A DNA stretch of 64,000 nucleotides from Actinomadura latina NBRC 106108 (GCF_001552195.1 NZ_BCQS01000007.1:1-64000), one strand, 5' to 3'. Numbered from the stretch's first letter, positions 32,942 to 42,937 are shown. Notes: generated by a model from the sequence alone, not told the origin. Numbers and translations: made by a program.

Positions 32942-33817
32942 TTACTTCAGGGTGTGTTCCGTTTCGTTCCAGAACGCACGGAGGGCGGCGGCGGTGGTCT
33001 CGGGGGCCTCCCACGCGGGGGAGTGGGCGGCGCCCGGGATGACGACCTTGGCGGCGTTCAGGCGCTCCGCCATGGTGGCCTGGGTGGACGGGGACCACAC
33101 GTCGTCGTCCTCGCCGCACAGGACGAGGGTGCGCAGGCCCGAGTCGGTGCAGTACTTGGCGAGCTCGTCGACGCGGTCGGGCGCCGTGAGGATCTCGTTC
33201 GCCATGCAGGCGAGGCCCTTCTCGGAGTTGCCGAGCGTGCGGGCCTTGAGGAACGCGACGATCTCGCGGTGCACGCCCCGTCCGGCATAGTCGGGTTCGA
33301 GGCTGAGCGCCCAGATCTGCTCCATCCCCAGCTCCGGGATGGCGTCGCGCAGGGCGCGGGCCTTCGCGGCGGCCTGGCCGCCGACCGCGGACGGGCCCGA
33401 GCTCATCAGCGTGAGCGACGCCGGAAGCGCCCCCGACAGGACGGTCTCCCGGCAGACGAGCCCGCCGAACGAATGCCCCACGAGGTGGACGGGGTCGGGC
33501 CCCAGGCCGTCCAGGAGGGCCGCGATGTCCTCGCCCAGGGCGGCGCGGGTGTAGGCCGAGACGTCGTCGGGGCCGATCGACTCGTACTGGCCGCGCATGT
33601 CGACGGCGATGACGCGGCGGCCGGACGCCGCGAGCGTCTGCAGGACGGCGAGGAAGTCCTCCTTGCTGCCCGTCAGGCCCGGGACGAGCACGGCGGGGAA
33701 GCGTTCGGGCACACCCGAGCCGGGGAGCGCCTCCAGCGCGGCGAGCGGGCCGCGGGGCGTCTCGACGGTCGTACGGCTCACGCCGGGGGGCAGGGTCAGG
33801 AACCGGGGCGTACTCAC
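32942..33817 (-). CDS. Alpha/beta hydrolase
   Basis: 291 residues from GTG 33817. AVLVPGLTGSKEDFLAVL (oxyanion region), VIAVDMRGQYESIGPD, the nucleophile elbow VGHSFGGLVCRE (Ser), the acid in LVLCGEDDDVWSP and His in GAAHSPAWEAP complete the triad. It resembles lipase/esterase or haloperoxidase-type hydrolases; the substrate is unknown. The left end of an IS982-like element sits only 16 bp upstream of the start codon (CTAG target site at 33829-33832), so the native promoter has been displaced. Transcription may now depend on the element, whose transposase reads in the same direction. Confidence 0.88.
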   Translation of the reverse strand: MSTPRFLTLPPGVSRTTVETPRGPLAALEALPGSGVPERFPAVLVPGLTGSKEDFLAVLQTLAASGRRVIAVDMRGQYESIGPDDVSAYTRAALGEDIAALLDGLGPDPVHLVGHSFGGLVCRETVLSGALPASLTLMSSGPSAVGGQAAAKARALRDAIPELGMEQIWALSLEPDYAGRGVHREIVAFLKARTLGNSEKGLACMANEILTAPDRVDELAKYCTDSGLRTLVLCGEDDDVWSPSTQATMAERLNAAKVVIPGAAHSPAWEAPETTAAALRAFWNETEHTLK

Positions 33818-33828
33818 GGACCACCAGC

Positions 33829-33845
33829 CTAGACGAGTAAGTCCG
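33829..33845. repeat. Left terminal inverted repeat of the IS element, with target CTAG
   Basis: CTAGACGAGTAAGTCCG is the exact inverse complement of 34789-34805. The outer CTAG (33829-33832) is palindromic and is read as a 4-bp target duplication; the element end proper is ACGAGTAAGTCCG from 33833. Confidence 0.85.
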
Positions 33846-34801
33846 ATCTCTGGTCAGTGGTCATAGGCGATCAGTGATCGGGAGATCGGGCTGTTGGTTG
33901 CGTTGTTGTGCCAGATCGCGGCGGTCATCGCCAGGACGCGCTGGGCGATGCGGATCGCCACGCCGGCGATGGAGCGTCCACCGTGATCTTCCAGATCCAG
34001 CTGGCCCTTGAGGGTGTCGTTGACCGACTCGATCAGCTGGCGGACCTTCTTGAGCATGGGCTCGCCGTGGCGGGCCTTCTCGTCCTTGCGGGACGGACGC
34101 AGCATGGTGATCCGGTACTCCTCCAGCAGCGTCTCGAAGTCCTTCCCGGCGAACCCCTTGTCGCAGATCAGCAGGATGCCGTCGTGTTCGGCCGTCACAC
34201 CCGCGTCGATCTCGAGCATCGCGGCCAGTACCTCGCGCTCGCCGATCTTGGGGTTGGCCAGTGCCCACAGGATCGGCATCCCCGCTGGAGTGCACACCAG
34301 GTACAGCTTCAGTCCCCAGTAGAACCGCGAGTGGCTGGCGCAGTAGCCGTACCCCGCCCATCCGGCAAGCTCCGAGCGCATCACCGTCGGCCGGGACATC
34401 CCGCAGGGCACCGGGGTGGAGTCCACGACCCAGCAGTCGTCCAGCCAGAAGTCGCTGGACCGGGCCAGCATCCGGATGACCCGCTTGACCAGGCCAAGCG
34501 CCGCCCGCAGCCGCTTGTTGTAGCCGGACTGCTGCGGCAGGTACGGGAACATGCCCGTCAGATGCTTGCGGGCATAGCGCAGCCAGTGCGTCTCGGAGGT
34601 GAACCCGAACAGTGCCTGGACCACGGCGAGGCAGACCAGTTCCGCGTCGGTGAGCCGCGGTGGCCTGCCCGTCCATCGCGGTCCTCCCAATTCGTCGTCG
34701 ATCTTCACGTACAGTGCGGTGAGAAGGGTTTCGATGTCGTTCGTCACAAAACGATCATCGGGACCCTTCACTGCGTCCCGCTGGACTTCGGACTTACTCG
34801 T
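33833..34801 (-). mobile_element. Complete IS982-family insertion sequence, 969 bp
   Basis: Bounded by perfect 13-bp terminal inverted repeats (ACGAGTAAGTCCG and its complement), flanked on both sides by CTAG, and containing one intact transposase gene. The size is in the usual range for IS982 elements. Intact ends, target duplication and undamaged ORF point to a recent insertion. It landed in the divergent promoter region between the hydrolase and the glycerophosphodiesterase genes, 16 bp from one start and 48 bp from the other. Confidence 0.88.
33854..34771 (-). CDS. IS982-like DDE transposase
   Basis: 305 residues, uninterrupted. DUF4277/IS982-type N-terminus (DIETLLTALYVKIDDELGG; RLTDAELVCLAVVQALFG) and the DDE catalytic core: Asp in CWVVDSTPVPCGMS, Asp in ILLICDKGFAG, and Glu in RQLIESVNDTLKGQL, with HSRFYWGLKLYLVCTPAG between. 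It cuts and joins element ends with Mg2+. The complete ORF and perfect ends suggest the element can still move. Confidence 0.9.
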   Translation of the reverse strand: MKGPDDRFVTNDIETLLTALYVKIDDELGGPRWTGRPPRLTDAELVCLAVVQALFGFTSETHWLRYARKHLTGMFPYLPQQSGYNKRLRAALGLVKRVIRMLARSSDFWLDDCWVVDSTPVPCGMSRPTVMRSELAGWAGYGYCASHSRFYWGLKLYLVCTPAGMPILWALANPKIGEREVLAAMLEIDAGVTAEHDGILLICDKGFAGKDFETLLEEYRITMLRPSRKDEKARHGEPMLKKVRQLIESVNDTLKGQLDLEDHGGRSIAGVAIRIAQRVLAMTAAIWHNNATNSPISRSLIAYDH

Positions 34802-34805
34802 CTAG
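34789..34805. repeat. Right terminal inverted repeat of the IS element, with target CTAG
   Basis: CGGACTTACTCGTCTAG mirrors the left end exactly; CTAG at 34802-34805 is the second target copy. Confidence 0.85.
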
Positions 34806-34849
34806 TCAATGGACGTCGGTGCAAAAGTCCCGGTGGTAGCGTCACGAGC

Positions 34850-35560
34850 GTGCCTTCGAAACCGGCCATCTCCGCGCACCGCCGTGACGAGGCGGGACTG
34901 ACGGGGCTCGGCGAGGCCGCCGGGTCCGGCGCCGAGTACGTGGAGATCGACATCCGGCGGACCGGGGACGGCCGGCTCGTCGTCCACCACGACCCGGAGA
35001 TCGGCGGGCTCCGCCTGAACCGGCTGAGCTACGCCCGGATCCAGGACCTCGCGTCCCGGCCCGTCCCGCTCGTCGGCGACGCCATGAACATCATCGCGGG
35101 CCGCGCCAAGGGTCATCTCGACCTCAAGGAGCGCGGCTGCGAGCACGAGACCGTGGCCCTCGCGATGGAGGCGTTCGGGCGGGACGGCTTCGTCGTCACC
35201 ACCCGCGAGGTCGGTTCCCTGTACGAGATCAAGAAGAGCTTCCCGGGCGTCCGGACGGCCCTGTCGGTGGGCCGCAACCTGTGGGAGCGCGGCGCCGCGC
35301 ACGACTTCGCGCCGCTGCGCCTCGTCCGCCGGGCGGGCGCCGACATGGTCGCGCTCAACCACCGGCTCGCGCGCGTCGGCGTGCTGCGGCAGTGCGGCCG
35401 CGCCGGGATCCCCGCCATGATCTGGACGGTCAACGCCGAGACCGTGATGCGGCGCTTCCTCGGCGACCCGCGCGTCGCCGTCCTCGTGACCGACCACCCC
35501 GGCACCGCCCTGCGGCTACGGGACGGCCGGGACGACCGGAGCGGGCGCGCCCGCACATAG
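34850..35560 (+). CDS. Glycerophosphodiester phosphodiesterase family protein
   Basis: 236 residues from GTG 34850. A GDPD TIM barrel: ISAHRRDEAG (catalytic His), GAEYVEIDIRRTGDGRLVVHHDP (Glu, Asp and second His), GHLDLKERG, and AMIWTVNAETVMRRFL. No signal peptide, so it is probably cytoplasmic, releasing glycerol-3-phosphate from phospholipid breakdown products. The IS element ends 48 bp upstream, leaving little native promoter. A strong hairpin follows the stop. Confidence 0.85.
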   Translation: MPSKPAISAHRRDEAGLTGLGEAAGSGAEYVEIDIRRTGDGRLVVHHDPEIGGLRLNRLSYARIQDLASRPVPLVGDAMNIIAGRAKGHLDLKERGCEHETVALAMEAFGRDGFVVTTREVGSLYEIKKSFPGVRTALSVGRNLWERGAAHDFAPLRLVRRAGADMVALNHRLARVGVLRQCGRAGIPAMIWTVNAETVMRRFLGDPRVAVLVTDHPGTALRLRDGRDDRSGRART

Positions 35561-35562
35561 CT

Positions 35563-35595
35563 CGACCGCGAGACCGAGTGAGGGTCTCGCGGTCG
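35563..35595. terminator. Bidirectional terminator hairpin
   Basis: A 13-bp perfect stem (CGACCGCGAGACC at 35563-35575 pairs with 35583-35595) with a 7-nt loop, between the convergent GDPD and DEAD-box helicase genes. Confidence 0.8.
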
Positions 35596-35607
35596 TCACC
35601 GGGCGGA

Positions 35608-37164
35608 TCACGCCGTCTGCGACGCCTCGGCGGAGTCGGCCGCGGCGGCCGCGGCCGGCTTGCCCGCACGGGTGCGGCGGCGGGTGCGGCTGCGCTTGCG
35701 CTCAGTCGCGACCGCGTCGACGACGTTGCCGTCAGCGGTCTTTCCGTCCGCGGGCTCCGCGACGTCCGCGGCGGTCTCGGCCTCCGTCGCGCCCGCCTCG
35801 ACCGGCTGGCCGGCGCGCGTGCGGGTCCGGCTGCGCTTGCGGCGGCGCGGCCGGGGACGTTCCCGGTCCCCGTCGTGGTCGGCGTGGGTGGCACCGCGGG
35901 TGGTGTGGCTGCGGATCTTCCCGGTCTCGCCGATGTCCTCCAGCTCCTCGGCGTCCAGCCCGGCGCGCCCGTGCCGCTGGTCCTTCGGCAGCTTGCCCTT
36001 CGTGCCCTCGGGGATGCCGAGCGCCTCGAAGAAGTGCGGGGACGTCGAGTAGGTCTCCTGCGGATCGGCGAACGGCAGGTCGAGCGTGCTGTTGATCAGC
36101 TTCCACCGGGTGCGGTCGGACCAGTCGATGAACGTGACGGCGACGCCCTCCTTGCCCGCGCGGCCGGTCCGGCCGATGCGGTGCACGTAGGTGTCGGCGC
36201 TGTCGGGGCACTCGTAGTTGACGACGTGGGTGACGTCGTCGACGTCGAGGCCGCGGGCCGCCACGTCCGTGGCCACCAGCACGCCGATCTTGCCGCTGCG
36301 GAACGCGCGGAGCGCCCGCTCACGCTGGCTCTGCCCGAGGTCGCCGTGCACGGCGGCGGCGTCGAAGCCGCGCTGCGCGAGGTCGGCGGCCACCCGGTCG
36401 CAGGCCCGCTTGGTCTGGCAGAAGATCATCGTGAGCCCGCGGCTCTCGGCCTGCAGCAGGCGGGCGATCATCTCCGGCTTGTCCATCTGGTGGGCCTGGA
36501 AGACGTGCTGGACGACCTGTGGCGTCGCGTCCGACTCGGTGTGCGACTCGGCCCGGACGTTGGTGGGACGGGTCAGGTACTTGCGCGACAGCGCGACGAT
36601 CTCGCCCGGCATGGTCGCCGAGAACATCATCGTCTGGCGCTTCACCGGGATCCGCTGGACGATGCGCTCGATGTCCGGCAGGAAGCCGAGGTCGAGCATG
36701 CGGTCGGCCTCGTCCAGCACCAGGATCTCGACCTTGGACAGGTCGAGGTGCTTCTGCTTCACGAGGTCGAGGAGCCGGCCCGGGGTGCCGACGACGACGT
36801 CGACGCCGTCGCGCAGCGCGCTGATCTGCGGCTCGTACGCGCGCCCGCCGTAGACGGACAGGACGCGGCTGCCGAGCTTGCCGCCGGCGACCAGGAGGTC
36901 GTCGGTGACCTGGAGGGCCAGCTCGCGGGTCGGGGCGACGACGAGCGCGCGCGGCTCCTTGCCGCCGTGCTCGATGCGCTGTAGCAGCGCGGCGCCGAAC
37001 GCGAGGGTCTTGCCGGTGCCCGTGCGGGCCTGGCCGATGATGTCGTGCCCGCCCAGCGCGATCGGCAGGGCGAGTTCCTGGATGGGGAACGCTTCCACGA
37101 TGCCCTCTGCTTCAAGGGCGTCTGCTATCTCGGGTACGACCCCGAGTTCACGAAAGGTAGTCAG
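35608..37164 (-). CDS. rhlE: DEAD-box RNA helicase (RhlE-like), probable CTG start
   Basis: About 518 residues if started at CTG 37164. All DEAD-box motifs are present: Q-motif FRELGVVPEIADALEAEGIV then FPIQ, motif I ARTGTGKT, Ia PTRELALQ, II VLDEADRM, III SATM, IV-V VLVATDVAARGLDVDD, VI HRIGRTGRAG. The C-terminal 110 residues are basic, with two similar KRSRTRTRAG / KRSRTRRRTRAG repeats. The annotated-type GTG at 37098 would cut the Q-motif; CTG 37164 restores it and has GGAGG 9 nt upstream. Such helicases unwind structured RNA in ribosome assembly and cold adaptation. It faces a long leader. Confidence 0.9.
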   Translation of the reverse strand: MTTFRELGVVPEIADALEAEGIVEAFPIQELALPIALGGHDIIGQARTGTGKTLAFGAALLQRIEHGGKEPRALVVAPTRELALQVTDDLLVAGGKLGSRVLSVYGGRAYEPQISALRDGVDVVVGTPGRLLDLVKQKHLDLSKVEILVLDEADRMLDLGFLPDIERIVQRIPVKRQTMMFSATMPGEIVALSRKYLTRPTNVRAESHTESDATPQVVQHVFQAHQMDKPEMIARLLQAESRGLTMIFCQTKRACDRVAADLAQRGFDAAAVHGDLGQSQRERALRAFRSGKIGVLVATDVAARGLDVDDVTHVVNYECPDSADTYVHRIGRTGRAGKEGVAVTFIDWSDRTRWKLINSTLDLPFADPQETYSTSPHFFEALGIPEGTKGKLPKDQRHGRAGLDAEELEDIGETGKIRSHTTRGATHADHDGDRERPRPRRRKRSRTRTRAGQPVEAGATEAETAADVAEPADGKTADGNVVDAVATERKRSRTRRRTRAGKPAAAAAADSAEASQTA

Positions 37165-37402
37165 GGCTTTCAGCCTCCAATATGCGGGGTCTCGGCCCCC
37201 GGGTGCGGCGCGGCTCGCCGGCGCGACTCCGTCCTCGCGGACGTGTCCGTCGTTCCTGTGGCCGCGCGCTCGCGCGGGAGGGACCAGCCGTTGATCAAAT
37301 CTCTCGGCGACCGCAGTCAGGGGTTGAGAGCAGTCACTCGCTGTGGCTGCGTGCGGTCACACTCCGCGACGCAGTGTACCGACCGGCAGTTGCATACACC
37401 AA
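37165..37402 (-). promoter_or_regulatory. Promoter and ~200-nt leader of the DEAD-box helicase gene
   Basis: On the minus strand a TTGGTG box (37397-37402) and TACACT box (37373-37378) are 18 bp apart, giving a transcript with about 200 nt of untranslated leader before the CTG start. GGAGG lies at 37174-37178. The region upstream to about 37618 (37403-37618) holds no gene or feature I can identify. Long leaders are common on cold-shock helicase mRNAs, so RNA-structure control is plausible. Confidence 0.5.
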
Positions 37403-37618
37403 TAGCCGATCACCGGACTCAACGTTTCCGTAGTTTCATCTATTCCATGCCCGTTCCTCCAGGCATTATCCGGTGGGGGCGGAGGGGCGCCGCGGCCCCT
37501 GGGCGGGGTCCGCGCGGACGGCCACATCCGGACACGCCGCGACCGGGCGGCCGGCTCACCGGACGAGCGGCACGGCCGAGGGCCTCTCGCCCCGAGTCCG
37601 TCCCCGAGGACGGGGAAA

Positions 37619-37641
37619 GCCCCCGCCTGGCAGGCGGGGGC
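37619..37641 (-). terminator. Terminator of the GlsB/YeaQ-like gene
   Basis: A 10-bp perfect GC stem (GCCCCCGCCT at 37619-37628 with 37632-37641) and 3-nt loop, 26 bp after the stop of the small membrane protein gene. Confidence 0.75.
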
Positions 37642-37667
37642 CTTCGCTGCGGGGGCCGGGCGGACGG

Positions 37668-37970
37668 TCAGTAGGTGCCGCGGCGCGTGCGCCAGCCGCT
37701 CTTGCGGCCGCTGCCGCGCCCGCGCGTGTTGAGCGCGGTCAGGCCGGCCACGCCGAGTGCGGCGATCACGACCGCGAACACGAAGGCGATGACGGTGCCC
37801 GCGCCGAGCGCGTCCGCGACCACACCTCCGAGGATCGCGCCGGCGATGCCGACGAGGATCGTCAGCAGGATGCCGATCGGATTGCGGCCCGGGACGAGCA
37901 GCCGGGCGAGGGCTCCAATGACGGCACCGACGACGATGAACCAGAGGACCGTCGTGAGCATGTCGATCAT
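37668..37970 (-). CDS. GlsB/YeaQ/YmgE family small membrane protein
   Basis: 100 residues. Three hydrophobic segments (LTTVLWFIVVGAVIGALARL; GILLTILVGIAGAILGGVV; GTVIAFVFAVVIAALGVAGL) with the family motif GRNPIGILLTI between them, and a basic tail rich in Arg/Gly. The family (transglycosylase-associated protein) is induced by general stress in many bacteria but has no defined activity. It has its own terminator downstream. ATG 37970 or 37961 could be the start. Confidence 0.85.
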   Translation of the reverse strand: MIDMLTTVLWFIVVGAVIGALARLLVPGRNPIGILLTILVGIAGAILGGVVADALGAGTVIAFVFAVVIAALGVAGLTALNTRGRGSGRKSGWRTRRGTY

Positions 37971-38086
37971 CCATTCCTTTTCCGTGGGCCTGGCGGCCCG
38001 TGAACGACGATCGATATGCCCGTTCTGTCGGATTGAAACAAAACGCAGGTCAAGGCCCGGTGAACCGGGTCAAGCCGTCCCGCGTA

Positions 38087-38311
38087 CTACGTGCCGAACC
38101 CCACGCTGCGCTGCTCGTCCTCGGAGATCTCCAGGTAGCCGACGCGGGCGGCCGGGATCACGATCCGCCCGGCGCGCCTGTCCTTGAGGACGAGCACCCC
38201 GTTCGGCTCGGCGAGCGCGTCGGACAGCGCGTCCGTCACCTCGTCGGCCGACTGCGCCGTGTCCACCACGAGCTCCTTGGGAACGTTCTGCACCCCGATG
38301 CGAACCTGCAA
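38087..38311 (-). CDS. DUF3107 protein
   Basis: 74 residues from TTG 38311, with GGGAG 7 nt upstream (38319-38323). QVRIGVQNVPKELVVDTAQSADEV, LVLKDRRAGRIVIPAARVGYLEI and RSVGFGT match DUF3107, a small ubiquitous actinobacterial protein. In mycobacteria the homologue sits next to a TetR gene and near rhlE and moeB, exactly as here. The function is unknown; conservation of the neighbourhood suggests a link to RNA helicase or sulfur-transfer processes. Confidence 0.85.
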   Translation of the reverse strand: MQVRIGVQNVPKELVVDTAQSADEVTDALSDALAEPNGVLVLKDRRAGRIVIPAARVGYLEISEDEQRSVGFGT

Positions 38312-38457
38312 CGCGCTGCTCCCTTCGTCCGTCACGTCCCGCCGACCACCGGCGGACCCTTCCGATGGTCGCACGGAGATCACCGGATCCGCCGTCACCC
38401 GGTTGAGCCGAGGGTGAACGCGGAACACGGCCGGGCCGGAGGCGGCCGGCGGGGGGA

Positions 38458-39090
38458 TCAGGTCTGGTCGGTGGTGCGGGGGAAGCCGGAGATGCCGCGC
38501 CAGGCCAGCCGGGCGATGATCTTCTCGGCGGTGTCCTTCGGGATGGTGCGGTGCTGGGAGAGCCAGAACCGGGCGCTGACCTCGGCCATGCCGACCAGGC
38601 CCATGCCGAGCAGGTGCGCCTCCTCGGCGGGGGCGTTGGTGTCCTCCGCGATGACCTGGGCGATCATCTCGGCGCACTGCTGGTTGGCACGGTCTACGCG
38701 GGCCCGGACGGGTGCCACGTTGCGCAGGTCGGACTCGAAGACCAGGCGGTACGCCTCGCCGTCGCCGGCCACGAAGTCGTAGAAGGCCTGCATGCTCGCC
38801 TGGACGCGCAGCTTGTTGTCCGTGGTGGACTCCAGCGCCTCGCGGACGATCTTCACGAGGGCCTCGGCGTGCTCGTCGAGCAGGGCCAGGTACAGCTCGA
38901 GCTTGCCCGGGAAGTGCTGGTAGAGCACGGGCTTGCTGACGCCTGCGCGCTCGGCGATCTCGTCCATCGCCGCAGCGTGGTAGCCCTGCGCGACGAACAC
39001 CTCCTGGGCCGCGCCGAGCAGCTGCCTGCGGCGCGCCAGCCGCGGCAGCCTCGTGCCGCGGGGGCGGGCGTCCGGGGTCGCGGTCACCAC
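38458..39090 (-). CDS. TetR-family regulator of the rhlE/DUF3107 locus
   Basis: 210 residues from GTG 39090, with GGAGA upstream. Helix-turn-helix RRRQLLGAAQEVFVAQGYHAAAMDEIAERAGVSKPVLYQHF in segments, then a long helical ligand domain with DKLELYLALLDEHAEALV-like dimer contacts. The N-terminus is Arg/Pro-rich. It is the counterpart of the TetR gene adjacent to DUF3107 in mycobacteria. Its target is unknown. On the other side of it begins the 15-kb block separating this locus from moeZ. Confidence 0.88.
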   Translation of the reverse strand: MVTATPDARPRGTRLPRLARRRQLLGAAQEVFVAQGYHAAAMDEIAERAGVSKPVLYQHFPGKLELYLALLDEHAEALVKIVREALESTTDNKLRVQASMQAFYDFVAGDGEAYRLVFESDLRNVAPVRARVDRANQQCAEMIAQVIAEDTNAPAEEAHLLGMGLVGMAEVSARFWLSQHRTIPKDTAEKIIARLAWRGISGFPRTTDQT

Positions 39091-39299
39091 ACTCTCCGAT
39101 CACCGAATCGTCGCGACGGGAGGGGGTGTCCGTCGCGTGTTGACAATCACATCATCCTACGCGCGGGTAACTCCGTCGGTCACACACAAGGACCGGCGAC
39201 GTTCCTTCGCGCAGGTCAGTGTATTCCCGCCGGGACCGGGGCCACCCCGCGCCGGTCCTTTTCGAAAACCTTGTTATCTGTGCCGCCGGACAATCCAGG

Positions 39300-39562
39300 T
39301 CACCGGTAGTCGTCCTCGTCCACCGGTACCTCGCGCCGCTGCTCGGCCACGTCGGCCTCGTTGGCGTCGTCCGGCATGGGGGCGCCCTCGACGCGGTCGT
39401 CGGCCTCGTCGATGGCGGCCCGCTGCTCGGCGGCGTCGGCCTCGTTGGCCTCGTCCGGCACGGGGGCGCGTTCGGCGCGCTCGTCGAGCGCGCCGCGCCG
39501 CTCGGCCATGCCGGCCTGGTCTCCGGTGTCCGGGGCCAGGCGGTCCAGGTCGTCGGTCTCGC

Positions 39563-39566
<4 letters not shown>
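39300..39566 (-). CDS. Small acidic protein with internal repeat
   Basis: 88 residues from ATG 39566 with GAGGAGG upstream. Very rich in Asp, Glu, Ala and Arg, with two copies of a 25-30 residue unit (VPDEANEADAAEQRAAIDE and MPDDANEADVAEQRREVPVDE). It ends DEDDYR. No membrane or signal sequence. Similar short proteins ending in EDDYR occur in actinomycetes, function unknown. Its start overlaps the stop of the oxidoreductase gene (ATGA), so the two are translationally coupled. Confidence 0.75.
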
Positions 39567-40918
<1,352 letters not shown>

Positions 40919-41026
40919 CTGCTCTTCCTTCCGCCCCGCTCGGTGTCCCCGCGTCCATGGTGGCGGAATCCGGTGCCGGAGAGTGCCGGATCGAACACAT
41001 AGGGCACACGAATCCTCCGGGGATCG

Positions 41027-41935
41027 TCAGGGAAGGGGGCGGTGGTCCTCCAGGAGCGGCTTGAGAAGGTCGCCGTGCTTGTCCACCCTGGAGAGCACCT
41101 CGCCGGGCCCGAACACCAGGTCGGCCGCGTCCTCGCAGGACTCGAGCTCGTCCCACGTGATCGGGGTCGAGACGGAGGGACGGCTCGCCGCCCGCAGCGA
41201 GTACGGCGCGACGGTCGTCTTCGCGGGGTTGTTCTGGCTCCAGTCGACGAAGATCTTGCCCTTGCGCAGCCGCTTCTCCATCTTCGCGACGACCAGCCGG
41301 GGATGCTCCTCGGCGAGCCGCCGCGCGATGGACCTGGCGTACTCCGACGTCCGCTCGGCGTCCTCCGGCTCCTTGATCGGGACGTACAGGTGCAGGCCCT
41401 TCTTGCCGCTCGTCTTCGGGTGGGAGTCCAGGCCGTCCTCGGCGAGCAGGTCGCGGAGCAGCCGTGCCACCTCGCACGCCTCCACGACCGTGGCCGGGTC
41501 GCCCGGGTCGAGGTCGAAGACGACGAGGTCGGGGGTGTGGACCCTGCCGCGCGGCCCGACCTTCCACTGCGGGACGTGCAGTTCCAGCGCGGCGAGGTTC
41601 GCGCACCACACGAGCGTGGGCAGGTCGTCGACCACGACGTAGTCGAGCGTCTCGCGGCCCCGCGTGCTGCCGGGGCTCGGCACGGTCGCGGTGCGGATCC
41701 AGCCGGGGGTGTGGGACGGGGCGTTCTTCTCGAAGAACTTGCCGCCGTCCACGCCGTCCGGCCAGCGGATCCGCGTGGCGGCGCGGTCCTTCAGGTGCGG
41801 CAGCATCACCGGGGCGACGCGCGCGTAGTAGTCGATGACCTCGCCCTTGGTGAACTCCGGGTAGAGGCTCTTGCCGAGGTTGGACAGCGTCAGCTGCCGC
41901 CCGTCCACCTCGACCGTGGTCTTCTCGCCGCTCAC
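41027..41935 (-). CDS. ligD: Stand-alone LigD polymerase/primase domain
   Basis: 302 residues from GTG 41935. PolDom (archaeo-eukaryotic primase) signature: LTLSNLGKSLYPEFTKGEVIDYY, DGGKFFEKNAPSHTPGWI, VFDLDPGDPATVV (metal Asp pair), SGKKGLHLYVPI and IFVDWSQNNPAKTTVAPYSLR. It fills or trims ends during Ku-dependent non-homologous end joining. In mycobacteria this domain is fused to the nuclease and ligase domains; here it is separate and lies 27 bp downstream of the ligase gene. The divergent ku gene completes the system. Confidence 0.92.
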   Translation of the reverse strand: MSGEKTTVEVDGRQLTLSNLGKSLYPEFTKGEVIDYYARVAPVMLPHLKDRAATRIRWPDGVDGGKFFEKNAPSHTPGWIRTATVPSPGSTRGRETLDYVVVDDLPTLVWCANLAALELHVPQWKVGPRGRVHTPDLVVFDLDPGDPATVVEACEVARLLRDLLAEDGLDSHPKTSGKKGLHLYVPIKEPEDAERTSEYARSIARRLAEEHPRLVVAKMEKRLRKGKIFVDWSQNNPAKTTVAPYSLRAASRPSVSTPITWDELESCEDAADLVFGPGEVLSRVDKHGDLLKPLLEDHRPLP

Positions 41936-41962
41936 GCGCCACCGCCGGTGGCCGGGGCCGGG

Positions 41963-42937
41963 CTACTGCTCAATCGTGACCTCCAGGGGGTCCTTGTCGT
42001 CACGCAGGCCCCGCCAGGACGGGAAGCGCAGGCGGCCGTCCCTGGTGCGGGCGCTGTAGGCGACCTCCCCGACGAGTTGTGGCTCAACCCATTGGGCGTC
42101 CTTGGCGAACTCGCGCGGGACGGCCTCGTCGTAGGGGCTCGTCGGACGGCGCAGCGGCCACAGCGTCTCGTACAGCTCGTCCAGGGCGCGGTCGCTGAAG
42201 CCCGTGCCGACGTGGCCGACGAACCCCAGCAGGCCCTTCACGTCGTACTCGCCCAGGAGGAGCGAACCGACGCCGCCCTCACGCCGCCCCTTGCCCGGCT
42301 TCCACCCGCAGATGACGACCTCGCGCGTCATGAAGTTCTTCACCTTGCGCCAGAAGTCGACGCGGCGGCCGGGACGGTAGGGCGAGTCGAGCCGCTTGGC
42401 GAGCACGCCCTCCAGACGCTGCTCGCGGGTGAAGGCGAGCAACTCCTCCACCTGTGACCGGTCTTCGCCGTGCAGGTATGGGGGGACCTCCACGGGGCCG
42501 GATCCGGCCAGGTCCAGCTCGGCCAGGAGCGACCTCCGGTCGGTGTACGGCACGTCGTACAAGAGGTGCCCGTCCAGGTACAGGACGTCGAACACCACGT
42601 ACCGGACGGGCACGAGACGGATCAGGCGGGGGTCGGGATGCTCGACGTGCATCCGGCGCTGGAGTCGCTCGAAGCTGGGCCGCCCCTCGTCGAAGGCGAC
42701 GACCTCGCCGTCCAGGACGACGTCGTGATCCGGTAGCAGGTCGGCCAGGGCGGACAGCTCCGGGTACCGGCCCGTCACGTCGCCGCCGCGCCGCCCCACG
42801 GCCCGGACGCCGTCCGCCGAGACGTGCGACAGGACGCGGACGCCGTCCCACTTCAGCTCCAGGCCCCAGTGCTCGCCGTCGGAGGGGAGTTCCCCGGTGG
42901 CGGCCATCATCGGCTCAACGGGCCACGACATGGTCAT
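41963..42937 (-). CDS. ATP-dependent DNA ligase (LigD ligase domain)
   Basis: 324 residues. The adenylation lysine is in ELKWDGVRVL; VLDGEVVAFDEGRPSFERLQRRM, EGVLAKRLDSPYRPGRR and WRKVKNFMTREVVICGW are nucleotidyltransferase motifs. The OB domain has GSLLLGEYDVKGLLGFVGHVGTGFSD. It seals double-strand breaks in the end-joining pathway. No 3'-phosphoesterase domain is fused or visible nearby, so end processing is missing from this locus. Forms an operon with the PolDom gene, opposite ku. Confidence 0.92.
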   Translation of the reverse strand: MTMSWPVEPMMAATGELPSDGEHWGLELKWDGVRVLSHVSADGVRAVGRRGGDVTGRYPELSALADLLPDHDVVLDGEVVAFDEGRPSFERLQRRMHVEHPDPRLIRLVPVRYVVFDVLYLDGHLLYDVPYTDRRSLLAELDLAGSGPVEVPPYLHGEDRSQVEELLAFTREQRLEGVLAKRLDSPYRPGRRVDFWRKVKNFMTREVVICGWKPGKGRREGGVGSLLLGEYDVKGLLGFVGHVGTGFSDRALDELYETLWPLRRPTSPYDEAVPREFAKDAQWVEPQLVGEVAYSARTRDGRLRFPSWRGLRDDKDPLEVTIEQ

